A stretch of DNA of 32,874 nt from an uncultured Lachnospiraceae bacterium (GCA_947630855.1 CANRJF010000031.1:1-32874); one strand, 5' to 3'; shown: positions 1 to 6,501, counted from the first letter of the stretch. The notes: generated by a model from the sequence alone, not told the origin. A program made the numbers and translations.

Positions 1-1
1 A

Positions 2-82
2 TTTGAAGTAATTCCCAATTATGCCCCATATGAGAATATGCCAGAATCATTGTGTATGGCAAAGGATTTGAAAGGAAGATAA
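2..82 (+). CDS. 3' end of an unidentified gene (partial)
   Basis: An open frame enters from the left edge and ends at TAA (80-82), giving 26 residues that end in KDLKGR. It has no recognisable domain, and the segment is too short to assign a family. It is only plausible as the tail of a plus-strand gene because the frame is open from the very first complete codon. From 83 to 225, up to the end of the next minus-strand gene, I see no convincing gene. Confidence 0.3.
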   Translation, partial: FEVIPNYAPYENMPESLCMAKDLKGR

Positions 83-225
83 GGAAAAATGGTAATGTGG
101 CAGTTTGAGCTGAAACAGCAGAAAAGGAAAGAAAAGCAAATTCTTTGAAGATATGACAGACCCGTATCTCAAAGGAAATAAGGCAGGAAACAGACCACAT
201 TATTTCCAGGATGTCCAATTATATT

Positions 226-858
226 TTATTCGGGGATTTTTCCTAAATCCTTACTTTTTCCCCCATTTGCCTTAATCATCTGACGCCATCCTATCTGCGC
301 CCCCATTTTATATAGAAAACGTGGAAAAGCAACGGACACATAATTGTTTTCTTGTACTTTCTTCTTAAGAATGATATCCGAAAAATCTGCTAATGCTTTG
401 TCGATCGGCGCCTTAGGTCCATGTCCGGGTTCCAGTTTGGGCATCATTGCCAGTCCGCCGCCGCCTCCGACACCAACGCCGCCACTCCAAATAAAGCCTG
501 CCTTTAAACTCCAATTCTGTAAAAGCTTCAATGCCAATTGCGCTTGTATCCCTTCGTAAAAACCACAATTCACAATACCATAAATGTGTATCTGACGATT
601 TTGTAAACGTGCTTCTTCTAACTGAATTAAGCAAGACAGCAGGTGCCCCGGAATTCCATCCACATAAAGAGGATAAGCAAATACCCATGCATCTGTTTTC
701 GCCAATTCTTCGATTATTTCTTTAGAAACTGCAGTTGAATGAAATCCAAAATTCACAACCTCTGCATCTTTTCCCCAATATTTTTTTAAATCTTCTAAGA
801 GTACACTGCTGGCACTGTTGTTTACTTTTGGACTTCCATTGATTAACGCAATTCTCAT
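226..858 (-). CDS. Flavodoxin-fold NAD(P)H-dependent oxidoreductase
   Basis: A 210-residue protein that opens with a beta-strand followed by an NGSPK phosphate-binding loop (residues 7-11), typical of NADPH-dependent FMN reductase and flavodoxin-like proteins that bind FMN non-covalently in the cytoplasm. The middle has the AYPLYVDGIPG segment that lines the flavin site in this superfamily. A glycine-rich stretch (GGVGVGGGGG, around residues 125-135) is unusual. It overlaps the upstream gene by 4 bases (ATGA type), so the two are translationally coupled, with this one second in the operon. Electron donor and acceptor are not readable from sequence. The family is confident; the reaction is not. 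Confidence 0.75.
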   Translation of the reverse strand: MRIALINGSPKVNNSASSVLLEDLKKYWGKDAEVVNFGFHSTAVSKEIIEELAKTDAWVFAYPLYVDGIPGHLLSCLIQLEEARLQNRQIHIYGIVNCGFYEGIQAQLALKLLQNWSLKAGFIWSGGVGVGGGGGLAMMPKLEPGHGPKAPIDKALADFSDIILKKKVQENNYVSVAFPRFLYKMGAQIGWRQMIKANGGKSKDLGKIPE

Positions 859-1343
859 AAAATAACGCCCTCCAATTCTTTTACAGATTTATAGAAGTAA
901 ACATCCTTTACCAGGCCATCATAATTATCCGCATTTGCTTTCAACAGTTCTCTGGCTGTTTCTTTTTCTATATCTGTAATATTTTCGCCATAGAGGTGTG
1001 CAGACAACGTGATGATATTTTTATATCTTCGTTTATGGTGCATCTTTCCTTTTCGAATTACAAAATCCGCATGGATGTAGGAGATCGCACGATCCTGTAC
1101 CATTTTTACAAAAGGACTTACACTACCGTAATAACAGCGGCTGACCAGAATTAGTTCAGTACATTTACCCATATCGCTCCCGGTTCCTTCGTAACCATCA
1201 TGAAGCACACACTTGCCCGGCGTTTTGACCCAGCATCCAAAACAACCGATACAATGACGGATCTCTCCCTGTGGTTTAATGACCTTATATTCTCCCGGGG
1301 CGGGAACATTAAAGTTTTCAATATCTGTTATGATGAGTTTCAT
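855..1343 (-). CDS. Iron-sulfur-flavoprotein-like flavodoxin family protein
   Basis: A 162-residue protein with a flavodoxin-like fold. Cysteines C31, C34, C37 and C45 form CX2CX2CX7C, the compact motif that in archaeal/clostridial iron-sulfur flavoproteins (Isf) binds a [4Fe-4S] cluster next to FMN. A one- or two-electron carrier or reductase role in the cytoplasm is therefore likely. The N-terminal NGSP loop is replaced by a divergent IENFNVPAPGE segment, so flavin binding may be altered. The ATG at 1343 has an AAGGAG site 8 bases upstream. It is the first gene of a two-gene operon with the 4-base-overlapping flavoprotein downstream. The physiological substrate is unknown. Confidence 0.7.
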   Translation of the reverse strand: MKLIITDIENFNVPAPGEYKVIKPQGEIRHCIGCFGCWVKTPGKCVLHDGYEGTGSDMGKCTELILVSRCYYGSVSPFVKMVQDRAISYIHADFVIRKGKMHHKRRYKNIITLSAHLYGENITDIEKETARELLKANADNYDGLVKDVYFYKSVKELEGVIL

Positions 1344-1432
1344 TGTGATGTCTCCTTGACCAAATTAAAGCTGTACAGTAGTCCGTAAGGAATGCCTAGC
1401 TAACCGAAATATGGTAATCATAAATGCGTCAA

Positions 1433-1455
1433 AACCACCTGTTATACAAGTGGTT
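1433..1455 (-). terminator. Weak intrinsic terminator at end of membrane gene
   Basis: Read on the minus strand, a 9-bp stem (AACCACTTG / CAGGTGGTT, one G-U pair) with a 5-base loop is followed by TTTT. The stop codon of the membrane protein gene lies in the loop. It would separate the TetR/membrane-protein unit from the flavoprotein pair. The U-tract is short, so termination may be partial. Confidence 0.45.
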
Positions 1456-2119
1456 CTGATTGATTATACATTTTAGTGGATTTTAACAGCAGATTGATTC
1501 CTGTTGCCCAAATAATTAGCCCGACTGCCTGTCCCTGCAAGATATTGGATAAGACTAAATCGTTGTCTGAATTCCATCCATAGATTGTGATCAGATTAGT
1601 AAAGAGCAGGGAAAAGGCAATCAGATTTTCTGCCCATGTATAACCACGACGGATAGGATTCAGAAGGTCTGTTTGAGAATCAGGCTTGTCGGAATGTTTT
1701 TTCTTGGAATATATCTGAAACAATGGATAAATAAGCATCCGCAGTATTAGGATTATTCCATTCAAAATATAAATAGAGCGTGAAAAGGTGAGGATCCGTT
1801 CCATTTTTATATATTGATATGTTCTTCCCATTGCGAAGATGCCAGTCAATATAAGAATAATGCTTGCCGCTTTGCAGGTGCCTTTCAGACTGTCCTCGTT
1901 TCTCCCCCAAATAAGAAGATCTATTTTCCCGATTAGCAGCAATATATAGTAAACAGCGTTAGAAAAACGCCATAAACTGCCGTCAAAACCAACTGCCTGA
2001 ATAAAATAAAACGCAGCTAAGACAATATCCAAAAGGCAGGAAACTGCTATTCCGCAAAAGAAACGGTTTTCTTTGATTTTTAACATTTCTATGTAATGTT
2101 CTATCGTTTGTTTCGTCAT
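1442..2119 (-). CDS. Polytopic membrane protein of unknown function
   Basis: A 225-residue integral membrane protein with about six hydrophobic segments. I do not recognise a characterised family. I chose the ATG at 2119 because GGGAG lies at the correct distance (2131-2135). A TTG at 2179 overlapping the TetR stop would add 20 residues but has no comparable site. The gene lies directly downstream of a TetR-type regulator on the same strand with a 56-base gap, so it is probably the regulator's partner in one transcript. Its loops are poor in conserved polar motifs, so transport or sensing cannot be argued. Confidence 0.6.
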   Translation of the reverse strand: MTKQTIEHYIEMLKIKENRFFCGIAVSCLLDIVLAAFYFIQAVGFDGSLWRFSNAVYYILLLIGKIDLLIWGRNEDSLKGTCKAASIILILTGIFAMGRTYQYIKMERILTFSRSIYILNGIILILRMLIYPLFQIYSKKKHSDKPDSQTDLLNPIRRGYTWAENLIAFSLLFTNLITIYGWNSDNDLVLSNILQGQAVGLIIWATGINLLLKSTKMYNQSEPLV

Positions 2120-2175
2120 TATTTTGGCTCTCCCGTTATTTTGATTCAATCTGCTCTTTTTCAATATACTTTCTT

Positions 2176-2718
2176 TCAAACACGCATAAATCTTGCATTT
2201 TCCATGACCATTTTTGTAAATTCTTTTGTATCATACGGAAATTCCCTCTTTATCCATTCAAGCATCATCCCGATTGCTCCATTAACAGAATAAATAAGCT
2301 GAAATTCTTTGTCCAGACTTAAATAATTGCGGTTCACGGATAAATAATACTCCAATATCGCATTTTTAAGGCTTTCAAAAAAAGCGTTGCTGTTTGAATC
2401 AATAAGCAATACACGGAACTCAAAGGCATTCTTCCTGACATAATCAAAAAAACTTTCTAATTCGGCAGTCTTTACTGTTTTTCTGCTATATCCATTATTG
2501 TCATATACTTTTGGAATATTTGAGATCATCTCGTTTTCAATATCATGTAAAAGATCGCCTACTTCTACATAATGTGCATAAAAGGTTGAACGGTTCAAGT
2601 CCGCTTTCTCACAAATTTCCGTAATGGTAATTTTGCTTAAGGGTTTTGACTGTAACAATTCCAAAAGGACTTCCCGAAATACTTTTTTAGTCATCAGTGT
2701 TTTTCTTGATTCTTTCAA
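2176..2718 (-). CDS. TetR/AcrR family transcriptional regulator
   Basis: The N-terminus shows a typical TetR helix-turn-helix: ITITEICEKADLNRSTFYAHY, read as consecutive segments, follows a VFREVLLELL first helix. The remaining ~120 residues are a divergent helical ligand/dimer domain of the type often found in Clostridia. The frame is open to 2853, but that TTG is the -35 box of a promoter. The best start is TTG at 2718, which has GGGAG 9 bases upstream and puts the usual short basic segment before the HTH. An ATG at 2694 is the alternative. It probably controls itself, the downstream membrane protein, and perhaps the divergent DUF4342 gene through the palindrome at 2805-2833. The ligand is unknown. 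Confidence 0.8.
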   Translation of the reverse strand: MKESRKTLMTKKVFREVLLELLQSKPLSKITITEICEKADLNRSTFYAHYVEVGDLLHDIENEMISNIPKVYDNNGYSRKTVKTAELESFFDYVRKNAFEFRVLLIDSNSNAFFESLKNAILEYYLSVNRNYLSLDKEFQLIYSVNGAIGMMLEWIKREFPYDTKEFTKMVMENARFMRV

Positions 2719-2804
2719 GCAGTTCTTCTCCCTAAAATTTTTTTGAAAAACCATCAAACTTCCTGATTCTGTTGTTTTACTATCAGATTTTGAAATACTG
2801 ATTG

Positions 2805-2853
2805 TTGTAAAACCAACATGATGTATGTTACAATATTTTTTAACGGAAGTCAA
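2805..2853. promoter_or_regulatory. Face-to-face divergent promoters with an imperfect palindrome
   Basis: Minus strand: -35 TTGACT (2853-2848), 17-bp spacer, -10 TAACAT (2830-2825), firing toward the TetR gene. Plus strand: -35 TTGTAA (2805-2810), 18-bp spacer, -10 TACAAT (2829-2834), firing toward the DUF4342 gene. The two promoters overlap. They enclose an imperfect palindrome, TTGTAA at 2805-2810 and TTACAA at 2828-2833, around a central ACATGATGT. This is a good candidate operator for the TetR protein; the binding assignment is inference. Confidence 0.6.
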
Positions 2854-2876
2854 TACATTATTGGAGGTAATTTTCT

Positions 2877-3155
2877 ATGAGCGAAAACAAAAGCAGCCTT
2901 GATGTTGAAAAAGTCGTTGACCAGATCAAGGAACTTGTCAAAAAGGGCAATGTTTCTAAAATCATTATAAAGCATGGCGAGGATACGATTCTGAATATAC
3001 CATTGAATGCGGGAATTGCAGGAACAATCCTTGGTCTTGCGGCAGCGCCTTGGGCAATCATCACCACAACGATTGCTACCATCGGTTTCAAATGCCGTAT
3101 CGAACTTCTCAAAGATAACGGGGAAATTATGGAGGTAATAAATCCCGAGGACTAA
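2877..3155 (+). CDS. DUF4342 domain small protein
   Basis: A 92-residue protein that matches the DUF4342 pattern: an N-terminal charged helix (VEKVVDQIKELVKKGNV), a short beta segment (KIIIKHGEDTILNIPL), then a glycine/alanine-rich hydrophobic stretch at about residues 43-70 that could be one membrane segment or a buried hairpin. Members with an added ubiquitin-like UBA region exist elsewhere; here the N-terminal helix resembles that part. Its function is not established. Start ATG 2877 has GGAGG at a 9-base spacing. It is monocistronic, ending at a strong terminator, and is transcribed divergently from a TetR regulator. Confidence 0.7.
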   Translation: MSENKSSLDVEKVVDQIKELVKKGNVSKIIIKHGEDTILNIPLNAGIAGTILGLAAAPWAIITTTIATIGFKCRIELLKDNGEIMEVINPED

Positions 3156-3239
3156 AACCAACAACGGTCTATTCTGACATCAGGGTGATGTTTAGCTTCT
3201 GCAGCGGAGTGGAAGTCAGCACGGAGATTTAAAGCCGGA

Positions 3240-3287
3240 AGCGGCCGGGGCATTATTTTTTGCCAGATGCCTCTGACCGCTTTTTTT
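3240..3287 (+). terminator. Intrinsic terminator after DUF4342 gene
   Basis: The stem combines AGCGG/CCGCT (3240-3244 and 3277-3281) with an inner GGGGCAT/ATGCCTC pairing, followed by seven T residues (3281-3287). It is about 85 bases past the stop codon. Confidence 0.75.
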
Positions 3288-3299
3288 GTGCATAGAAAT

Positions 3300-3971
3300 C
3301 CCCATTCCGCCGCCTTTCAGTTGGCGGCACAAATAGTAATGAAAGTGTTTCACTCCTCTACGTTGTGCTGTAAAATAGCTTGTAAGAAGCTATACTACAA
3401 AGCACGGGAGGAGGAGTTGTAAAATCTTTCTCGTTTTAGACAGCATAGAAATCAGTGTAAGTTCTGCCTTTTCAAGCACAAATAAGTGGTACTACGAGTC
3501 CGTACACTAAGAATTGTTTAAGCACCTTAGTTTAATTGTGTGGCAGTTCAGTCAATGGCTTCTTATCTTTTACGAAAGGAGCACGGCTATGAAAGTTACT
3601 TATCAAACCTGTTGTGGTATCGATGTCCACAAAAAATTTCTCGTTGCCACAATTATCAAAACCACCGGAGGTATTGAGCCTTCTTACCAGAAGAAGCGTT
3701 TTTCTACTTTCAACAATTCAATTCTTAAATTCAAACAGTGGCTTCTCGACAATGGCTGTTACGATGTCTGTATGGAATCCACAGGCAAATACTGGGTTCC
3801 CGTTTTTAACCTTCTTGAAGATGATGTCATTGCCAATCCCAAATGGGTAAAGGCTGTGAAAGGCAACAAAGATGATGAAAAGGATTCTAAATGGATTGGG
3901 GATTTGTTCCGGCTGGGACTTGTGAAGGGCAGTTACATTCCCTGCAAAAAGATTCGTATTCTAAGGGAATA
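3300..3971 (+). mobile_element. IS110 family remnant, 3'-truncated
   Basis: The element contains an IS110 transposase start (3589) plus an upstream non-coding region that precedes the transposase in this family. The right part of the element is missing: similarity stops at about 3969, in the middle of the transposase, and runs directly into the 3' end of an ABC transporter gene. The left boundary is not visible, so 3300 is only the end of the preceding terminator region. IS110 elements lack terminal inverted repeats and make no target duplication, so the ends cannot be fixed by eye. Confidence 0.6.
3307..3405 (+). ncRNA. Possible bridge-RNA-like structured region in IS110 left end
   Basis: Upstream of the transposase are two clear hairpins. 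One is GCCGCC/GGCGGC (3309-3314 and 3323-3328). The other is ATAGCTT/AAGCTAT (3375-3381 and 3387-3393), enclosed by a further GTGCT/AGCAC stem (3365-3369 and 3401-3405) with internal loops. Known IS110-group elements encode a bridge RNA, with target- and donor-binding internal loops, in the non-coding end preceding the recombinase. Position and shape fit that; no loop was matched to a target sequence. In this truncated copy it is at best a relic. Confidence 0.35.
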
Positions 3972-3972
3972 A
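3589..3972 (+). pseudogene. IS110 transposase, N-terminal RuvC-like fragment
   Basis: 127 residues remain of an enzyme normally around 400 or more. The DEDD RuvC-like nuclease tetrad is still present: D12 (CGIDVHK), E63 (MESTGK) and D96/D99 (KGNKDDEKDS). The reading frame ends soon after GSYIPCKKIRILRE, where intact homologues continue into the helical linker and the C-terminal transposase domain carrying the catalytic serine. ATG 3589 has AAAGGAG about 8 bases upstream. The stop TAA (3970-3972) appears to be created by the junction with foreign sequence. It cannot be an active recombinase. Confidence 0.8.
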
Positions 3973-4157
3973 AAGATAAGACGGTACTTGTTATTGCCCA
4001 CCGTATGCGCACTGTCAGCGGAGCGGATAAAGTGGTCGTACTTTCTGATGGTATGGTTGCAGAGCAGGGAACACCGGAAGAACTGATGAACACAGGAACT
4101 ATTTATCCTCATATGGTAAAACTGCAAATGATTAGCCAAGATTGGGGCATTTATTAA
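3969..4157 (+). pseudogene. ABC exporter ATPase, C-terminal fragment
   Basis: In a different frame from the IS110 fragment, about 62 codons encode the end of an ABC transporter nucleotide-binding domain of the fused exporter (MsbA/LmrA-like) type. DKTVLVIAHRMRTV is the beta-strand plus H-loop histidine, followed by ADKVVVLSDGMVAEQGTPEEL, the classic D-loop-distal tail. Walker A, signature and Walker B motifs are all absent because the 5' part is gone, and no start or ribosome site fits. The fragment begins exactly where IS110 homology stops, so IS-associated deletion is the likely cause. Confidence 0.75.
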
Positions 4158-4200
4158 AACTATGGGTTAGTTATTACTAATTAGACTTGGGAGGAAACTT

Positions 4201-4299
4201 ATGATTGGGATAATCGGCTTGCTGATTGCCTTTGGTAGCTTTGTTATAGCGTTGCTTGCCTTTCTCGACAGAGATAAGGATCACAAGCGAAAAAAATAA
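4201..4299 (+). CDS. Small holin-like membrane peptide (candidate type I toxin)
   Basis: A 32-residue peptide with one hydrophobic helix (residues 2-22) followed by a very polar basic tail (DRDKDHKRKK). This is the hallmark of putative holin-like/TxpA-type toxins that insert in the membrane. It has an excellent GGGAGG site 6-7 bases before ATG 4201. Immediately downstream, convergent terminators and an opposing strong promoter define an antisense RNA overlapping its 3' end, as in txpA/ratA. Its own promoter could not be located with confidence; it may lie within the ABC fragment. The assignment is by size, composition and layout; toxicity is inference. Confidence 0.65.
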   Translation: MIGIIGLLIAFGSFVIALLAFLDRDKDHKRKK

Positions 4300-4421
4300 A
4301 GCCCACCCTGTTGAGACCAGGATGGGCGCCTCTCACTGAGAGGTAAATAGTCCGCTTGGGAAACTCCACCTTTGGAGTGGGGATCCTATGGGACACCTGT
4401 TACCAGCAGGTGTCCTTCTTT
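4290..4421 (-). ncRNA. Candidate antisense antitoxin RNA (RatA-like)
   Basis: A minus-strand promoter at 4428-4456 predicts a start near 4421. The transcript would run about 130 nt to a GC-rich stem-loop (4327-4301) followed on the minus strand by TTTATTTTTT (4300-4291), an intrinsic terminator. It would be complementary to the 3' untranslated region of the small peptide gene and to its last few codons. The segment also folds into several other stem-loops (CCTCTC/GAGAGG, ACTCCA/TGGAGT, GGACACCTG/CAGGTGTCC). The layout matches known 3'-overlapping type I antitoxins. Confidence 0.55.
4391..4421 (+). terminator. Terminator of the small peptide mRNA
   Basis: A perfect 9-bp stem GGACACCTG/CAGGTGTCC (4391-4399 and 4407-4415) with a 7-base loop is followed by TTCTTT. 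It would end the plus-strand toxin mRNA about 120 nt after its stop codon, giving a long 3' UTR available for antisense pairing. Confidence 0.65.
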
Positions 4422-4427
4422 ATGTTC

Positions 4428-4456
4428 AATATATCATTATTCGTTATGTTATTCAA
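4428..4456 (-). promoter_or_regulatory. Promoter for the antisense RNA
   Basis: On the minus strand: -35 TTGAAT (4456-4451), 17-bp spacer, -10 TATATT (4433-4428). Spacing is ideal and the hexamers are close to consensus. No open reading frame follows it, which supports a non-coding product. Confidence 0.6.
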
Positions 4457-4477
4457 GAATTTTCATAAAAAATTATA

Positions 4478-4528
4478 TTGACATGGTGTCAAAAAGGATT
4501 TATAATACAAACACTGACACAATGTCAG
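4478..4528 (+). promoter_or_regulatory. Exact-consensus promoter with two TetR-type operators
   Basis: TTGACA (4478-4483), 17-bp spacer and TATAAT (4501-4506) match the sigma-A consensus at every position. Two copies of the palindrome TGACA-N3-TGTCA flank it: copy 1 (4478-4492, with extra TT/AA ends) covers the -35 box, and copy 2 (4514-4528) covers the expected start site. Centres are 36 bp apart. A maximal promoter with operators at -35 and +1 is the classical design for tight repression. The TetR gene two cistrons down is the obvious repressor, though binding is not shown. Confidence 0.8.
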
Positions 4529-4555
4529 AATATTTCTGAAAAGGAGCATACAGAT

Positions 4556-5119
4556 ATGAAAAAGAACATTGGCTCTCAATTAGCCTTATATCCTACCCCT
4601 GTAACAGTGATTGGAGCAATGGATGGTGAAAAGCCGACATGGACGCTGGTTGCTCATGTTGGGATTATCGGGCATGACCGCGTATTGGTAAGTCTTGCTG
4701 CCCCGCATTTTATCAATCATTGTATCAAGGAGAATCAGAAGCTGTCTATCAATATCGTAAACGAGGATTTTTTGCCGGAGGCGGATTACAGCGGGTCAGT
4801 CAGTGGCGCGAAGGAAGATAAATCAAAATTGTTTCAATATGAGCTTGGAGCTTCTGGAACGCCAATCATTGAAAAAGCGCCGCTGACAATGGAATGCAGT
4901 GTTGTGGATGTATATAATACACCGAATTTTGAAAGTTTTATCTGTATGATTGATAATACCTATGTGGAGGAAGTGTATTTGAATGAGGATGGAAAGATTA
5001 ATTATCAGACATTAAAGCCTGTTCTGTTTGAGTTCCCGACCTATGAGTATTTGAGGACGGGGGAAGTGATCGCACCTTGCCTGTCCTATGCAAAAGAGAT
5101 AAAAAAGGGAGAAAAGTAA
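4556..5119 (+). CDS. Flavin reductase family protein (DIM6/NTAB type)
   Basis: A 187-residue protein with the flavin-reductase-like split-barrel pattern (PF01613 type): YPTPVTVIGAMDG at the N-terminus, NIVNEDFL, the SGSVSGAKEDKSKLF flavin-binding region, and CSVVDVYNTPNFESFIC in the dimer core. Such proteins bind FMN and either reduce free flavin or act as flavoredoxin electron carriers in the cytoplasm. The frame extends upstream to 4478, but that codon lies inside the promoter. ATG 4556 has AAGGAG at 9 bases. It is the first gene of the redox operon, followed after one base by the TetR gene. It could supply reduced or oxidised flavin to the flavodoxins downstream. Confidence 0.85.
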   Translation: MKKNIGSQLALYPTPVTVIGAMDGEKPTWTLVAHVGIIGHDRVLVSLAAPHFINHCIKENQKLSINIVNEDFLPEADYSGSVSGAKEDKSKLFQYELGASGTPIIEKAPLTMECSVVDVYNTPNFESFICMIDNTYVEEVYLNEDGKINYQTLKPVLFEFPTYEYLRTGEVIAPCLSYAKEIKKGEK

Positions 5120-5120
5120 G

Positions 5121-5747
5121 ATGCCAAAAGGATCACCGGAACTGACGCAGGCGAGAAAAGACGAGATTATTGCCGCCTGCGAGCAGTTATATCAGACTAT
5201 GAGTTTTAAGGAGATTACCTTAAAGGAAATCGGGGAAGTAACTTCTTTTACGAGAACTTCCATCTACAATTATTTTCATACGAAAGAGGAAATTTTTCTT
5301 GCCCTGCTGAAAAAAGAGTATGAACTGTGGATTGAAGAATTGCAGGTGATTATGAAGGATAATGAAAGGCTTACCCGGACTGCATTTGCGGAAAAGATTG
5401 CCACAAGTCTGGAACATCGGCGGCAGCTCCTTAAGATTATGTCTATGAATATGTATGACATGGAGGCAAACAGTAGGATGGAAAACCTTGTGGAGTTTAA
5501 GAAAGCGTATGGGATGTCATTAAAGACATTTGCGGAGCTGGTTTCCAAGTTTTTCCCGGCTATGAGTGCACAAGAGTGCCAAACCTTTATTTATCAGTTT
5601 TTTCCCTTTATTTATGGCATTTATCCTTATACGGCTGTAACGGATAAACAAAGGGAGGCAATGAAGGAAGCGGATGTAGGCTATGTTTACATGTCTGTTT
5701 ATGATATTACGCTGAAATGTTTACTGAGGCTTTTGCCTGAGGAATAA
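5121..5747 (+). CDS. TetR family regulator of the redox operon
   Basis: A 208-residue protein. Residues ~10-55 form a full TetR DNA-binding domain (ITLKEIGEVTSFTRTSIYNYF followed by HTKEEIF). The C-terminal helical domain is of the type that senses small hydrophobic ligands. It is the second gene of the operon, separated from the flavin reductase by a single base and without a terminator before the next genes, so it is probably autoregulated. The palindromes at 4478-4492 and 4514-4528 are its likely operators. The inducer is unknown; quinones, nitro-compounds or other electrophiles are reasonable guesses from the regulated enzymes. Confidence 0.85.
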   Translation: MPKGSPELTQARKDEIIAACEQLYQTMSFKEITLKEIGEVTSFTRTSIYNYFHTKEEIFLALLKKEYELWIEELQVIMKDNERLTRTAFAEKIATSLEHRRQLLKIMSMNMYDMEANSRMENLVEFKKAYGMSLKTFAELVSKFFPAMSAQECQTFIYQFFPFIYGIYPYTAVTDKQREAMKEADVGYVYMSVYDITLKCLLRLLPEE

Positions 5748-5776
5748 AAATAATATTTTAAGGAGGAATCTATTCT

Positions 5777-5944
5777 ATGAATTTACCGAAGATTGCAATG
5801 GGCGCATGGGCATGGGGAGATACAGATGGCTATTTTGGAAATACGATGACAGGAGAAGAATTTCGCCCGATTTTTGACGCGGCAATGAAAGCAGGCATAA
5901 TGCCATACAGTTTTGGGAAAGCAGAATGGAGTAAGAAAGGGTGA
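5777..5944 (+). pseudogene. Aldo/keto reductase N-terminal remnant
   Basis: A 55-codon frame with a good AGGAGG site. It starts MNLPKIAMGAWAWGD and has a FRPIFDAAMKAG segment, matching the first ~40 residues of aldo/keto reductases (first strand, cofactor loop, first helix). After AMKAG the family should continue with the strand carrying the catalytic Asp, but here it switches to an unrelated tail and stops. The catalytic D, Y, K and H are all missing, so it is an internal-deletion relic. A full-length but different AKR lies 1 kb downstream in the same operon. Confidence 0.6.
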
Positions 5945-5948
5945 GAAT

Positions 5949-6482
5949 ATGAGGATTGTCGTTTTGGAAGGAAGCCCGCATAAAAAGGGTTCATCAAATT
6001 TACTGGCAGAACAGTTTATTAAGGGCGCAGAAGAAGCCGGACATTCTGTTACGGTCCTGGATGCCGCACACATGGATATGCACCCATGTCTGGGATGTGA
6101 ACATTGCGGCATGAATGGGGAGTGTGTCTATAAAGATGATAACCACATCATCCGGGATGCTCTGCTTGCTTCAGATATGGTGGTGTTTGTTACGCCAATT
6201 TATTATTTCGGCATGTCAGCGCAGCTTAAAATGGTAATCGATAGGTTTTATAGCTATACTACAAGGCTGTCGGGAAAGCATCTGAAGGCAGCGCTGATTA
6301 CAGCGGCGTGGGATTCCGATAAGGATGTAATGCCTTATACGGCGGAACATTATAAAAAACTGTGCCGTTATATGAATTTTGAGAATGTGGGGATGGTTCT
6401 TGGAACCGGGTGCGGTTCCCCGTCCATGACGCAGGGAACAAAACATATGAAGGATGCTTATGATTTAGGAAAAACAATATAA
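5949..6482 (+). CDS. Iron-sulfur flavoprotein-type NADPH-dependent FMN reductase
   Basis: A 177-residue protein. The N-terminal LEGSPHKKGSSN loop binds FMN phosphate. Cysteines C47, C50, C53 and C59 form CX2CX2CX5C, the compact [4Fe-4S] motif of Isf-type proteins, and the TPIYYFGMSAQLKMVIDR segment is characteristic of the family. It is a soluble electron-transfer or reductase enzyme. ATG 5949 follows an AAGGGTGAG site just 4 bases after the AKR remnant stop. A frame extension to 5913 overlaps that remnant and lacks a ribosome site. The donor may be ferredoxin or NAD(P)H; the sequence does not decide. Confidence 0.85.
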   Translation: MRIVVLEGSPHKKGSSNLLAEQFIKGAEEAGHSVTVLDAAHMDMHPCLGCEHCGMNGECVYKDDNHIIRDALLASDMVVFVTPIYYFGMSAQLKMVIDRFYSYTTRLSGKHLKAALITAAWDSDKDVMPYTAEHYKKLCRYMNFENVGMVLGTGCGSPSMTQGTKHMKDAYDLGKTI

Positions 6483-6501
6483 AATTTTGGAGGAAAATAT
6501 A

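Noticed and set aside
83-225. Possible continuation of coding (a segment reading FEDMTDPYLKGNKAGNRPHY) before the minus-strand flavoprotein
   Set aside because: There is no start codon with a ribosome site, the frame runs into the opposing gene, and I cannot tie it to a family. It may be gene debris but is not supportable as a feature.
344-559. Proline-rich plus-strand frame opposite the flavoprotein at 226-858
   Set aside because: The proline run is the complement of the glycine-rich loop in the real gene, and there is no ribosome site.
4301-4420. CRISPR-like or attachment-site repeat cluster
   Set aside because: The hairpins are all different in sequence and not regularly spaced; they fit terminators and antisense RNA structure instead. 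No CRISPR array, tRNA or rRNA was found anywhere in the window.
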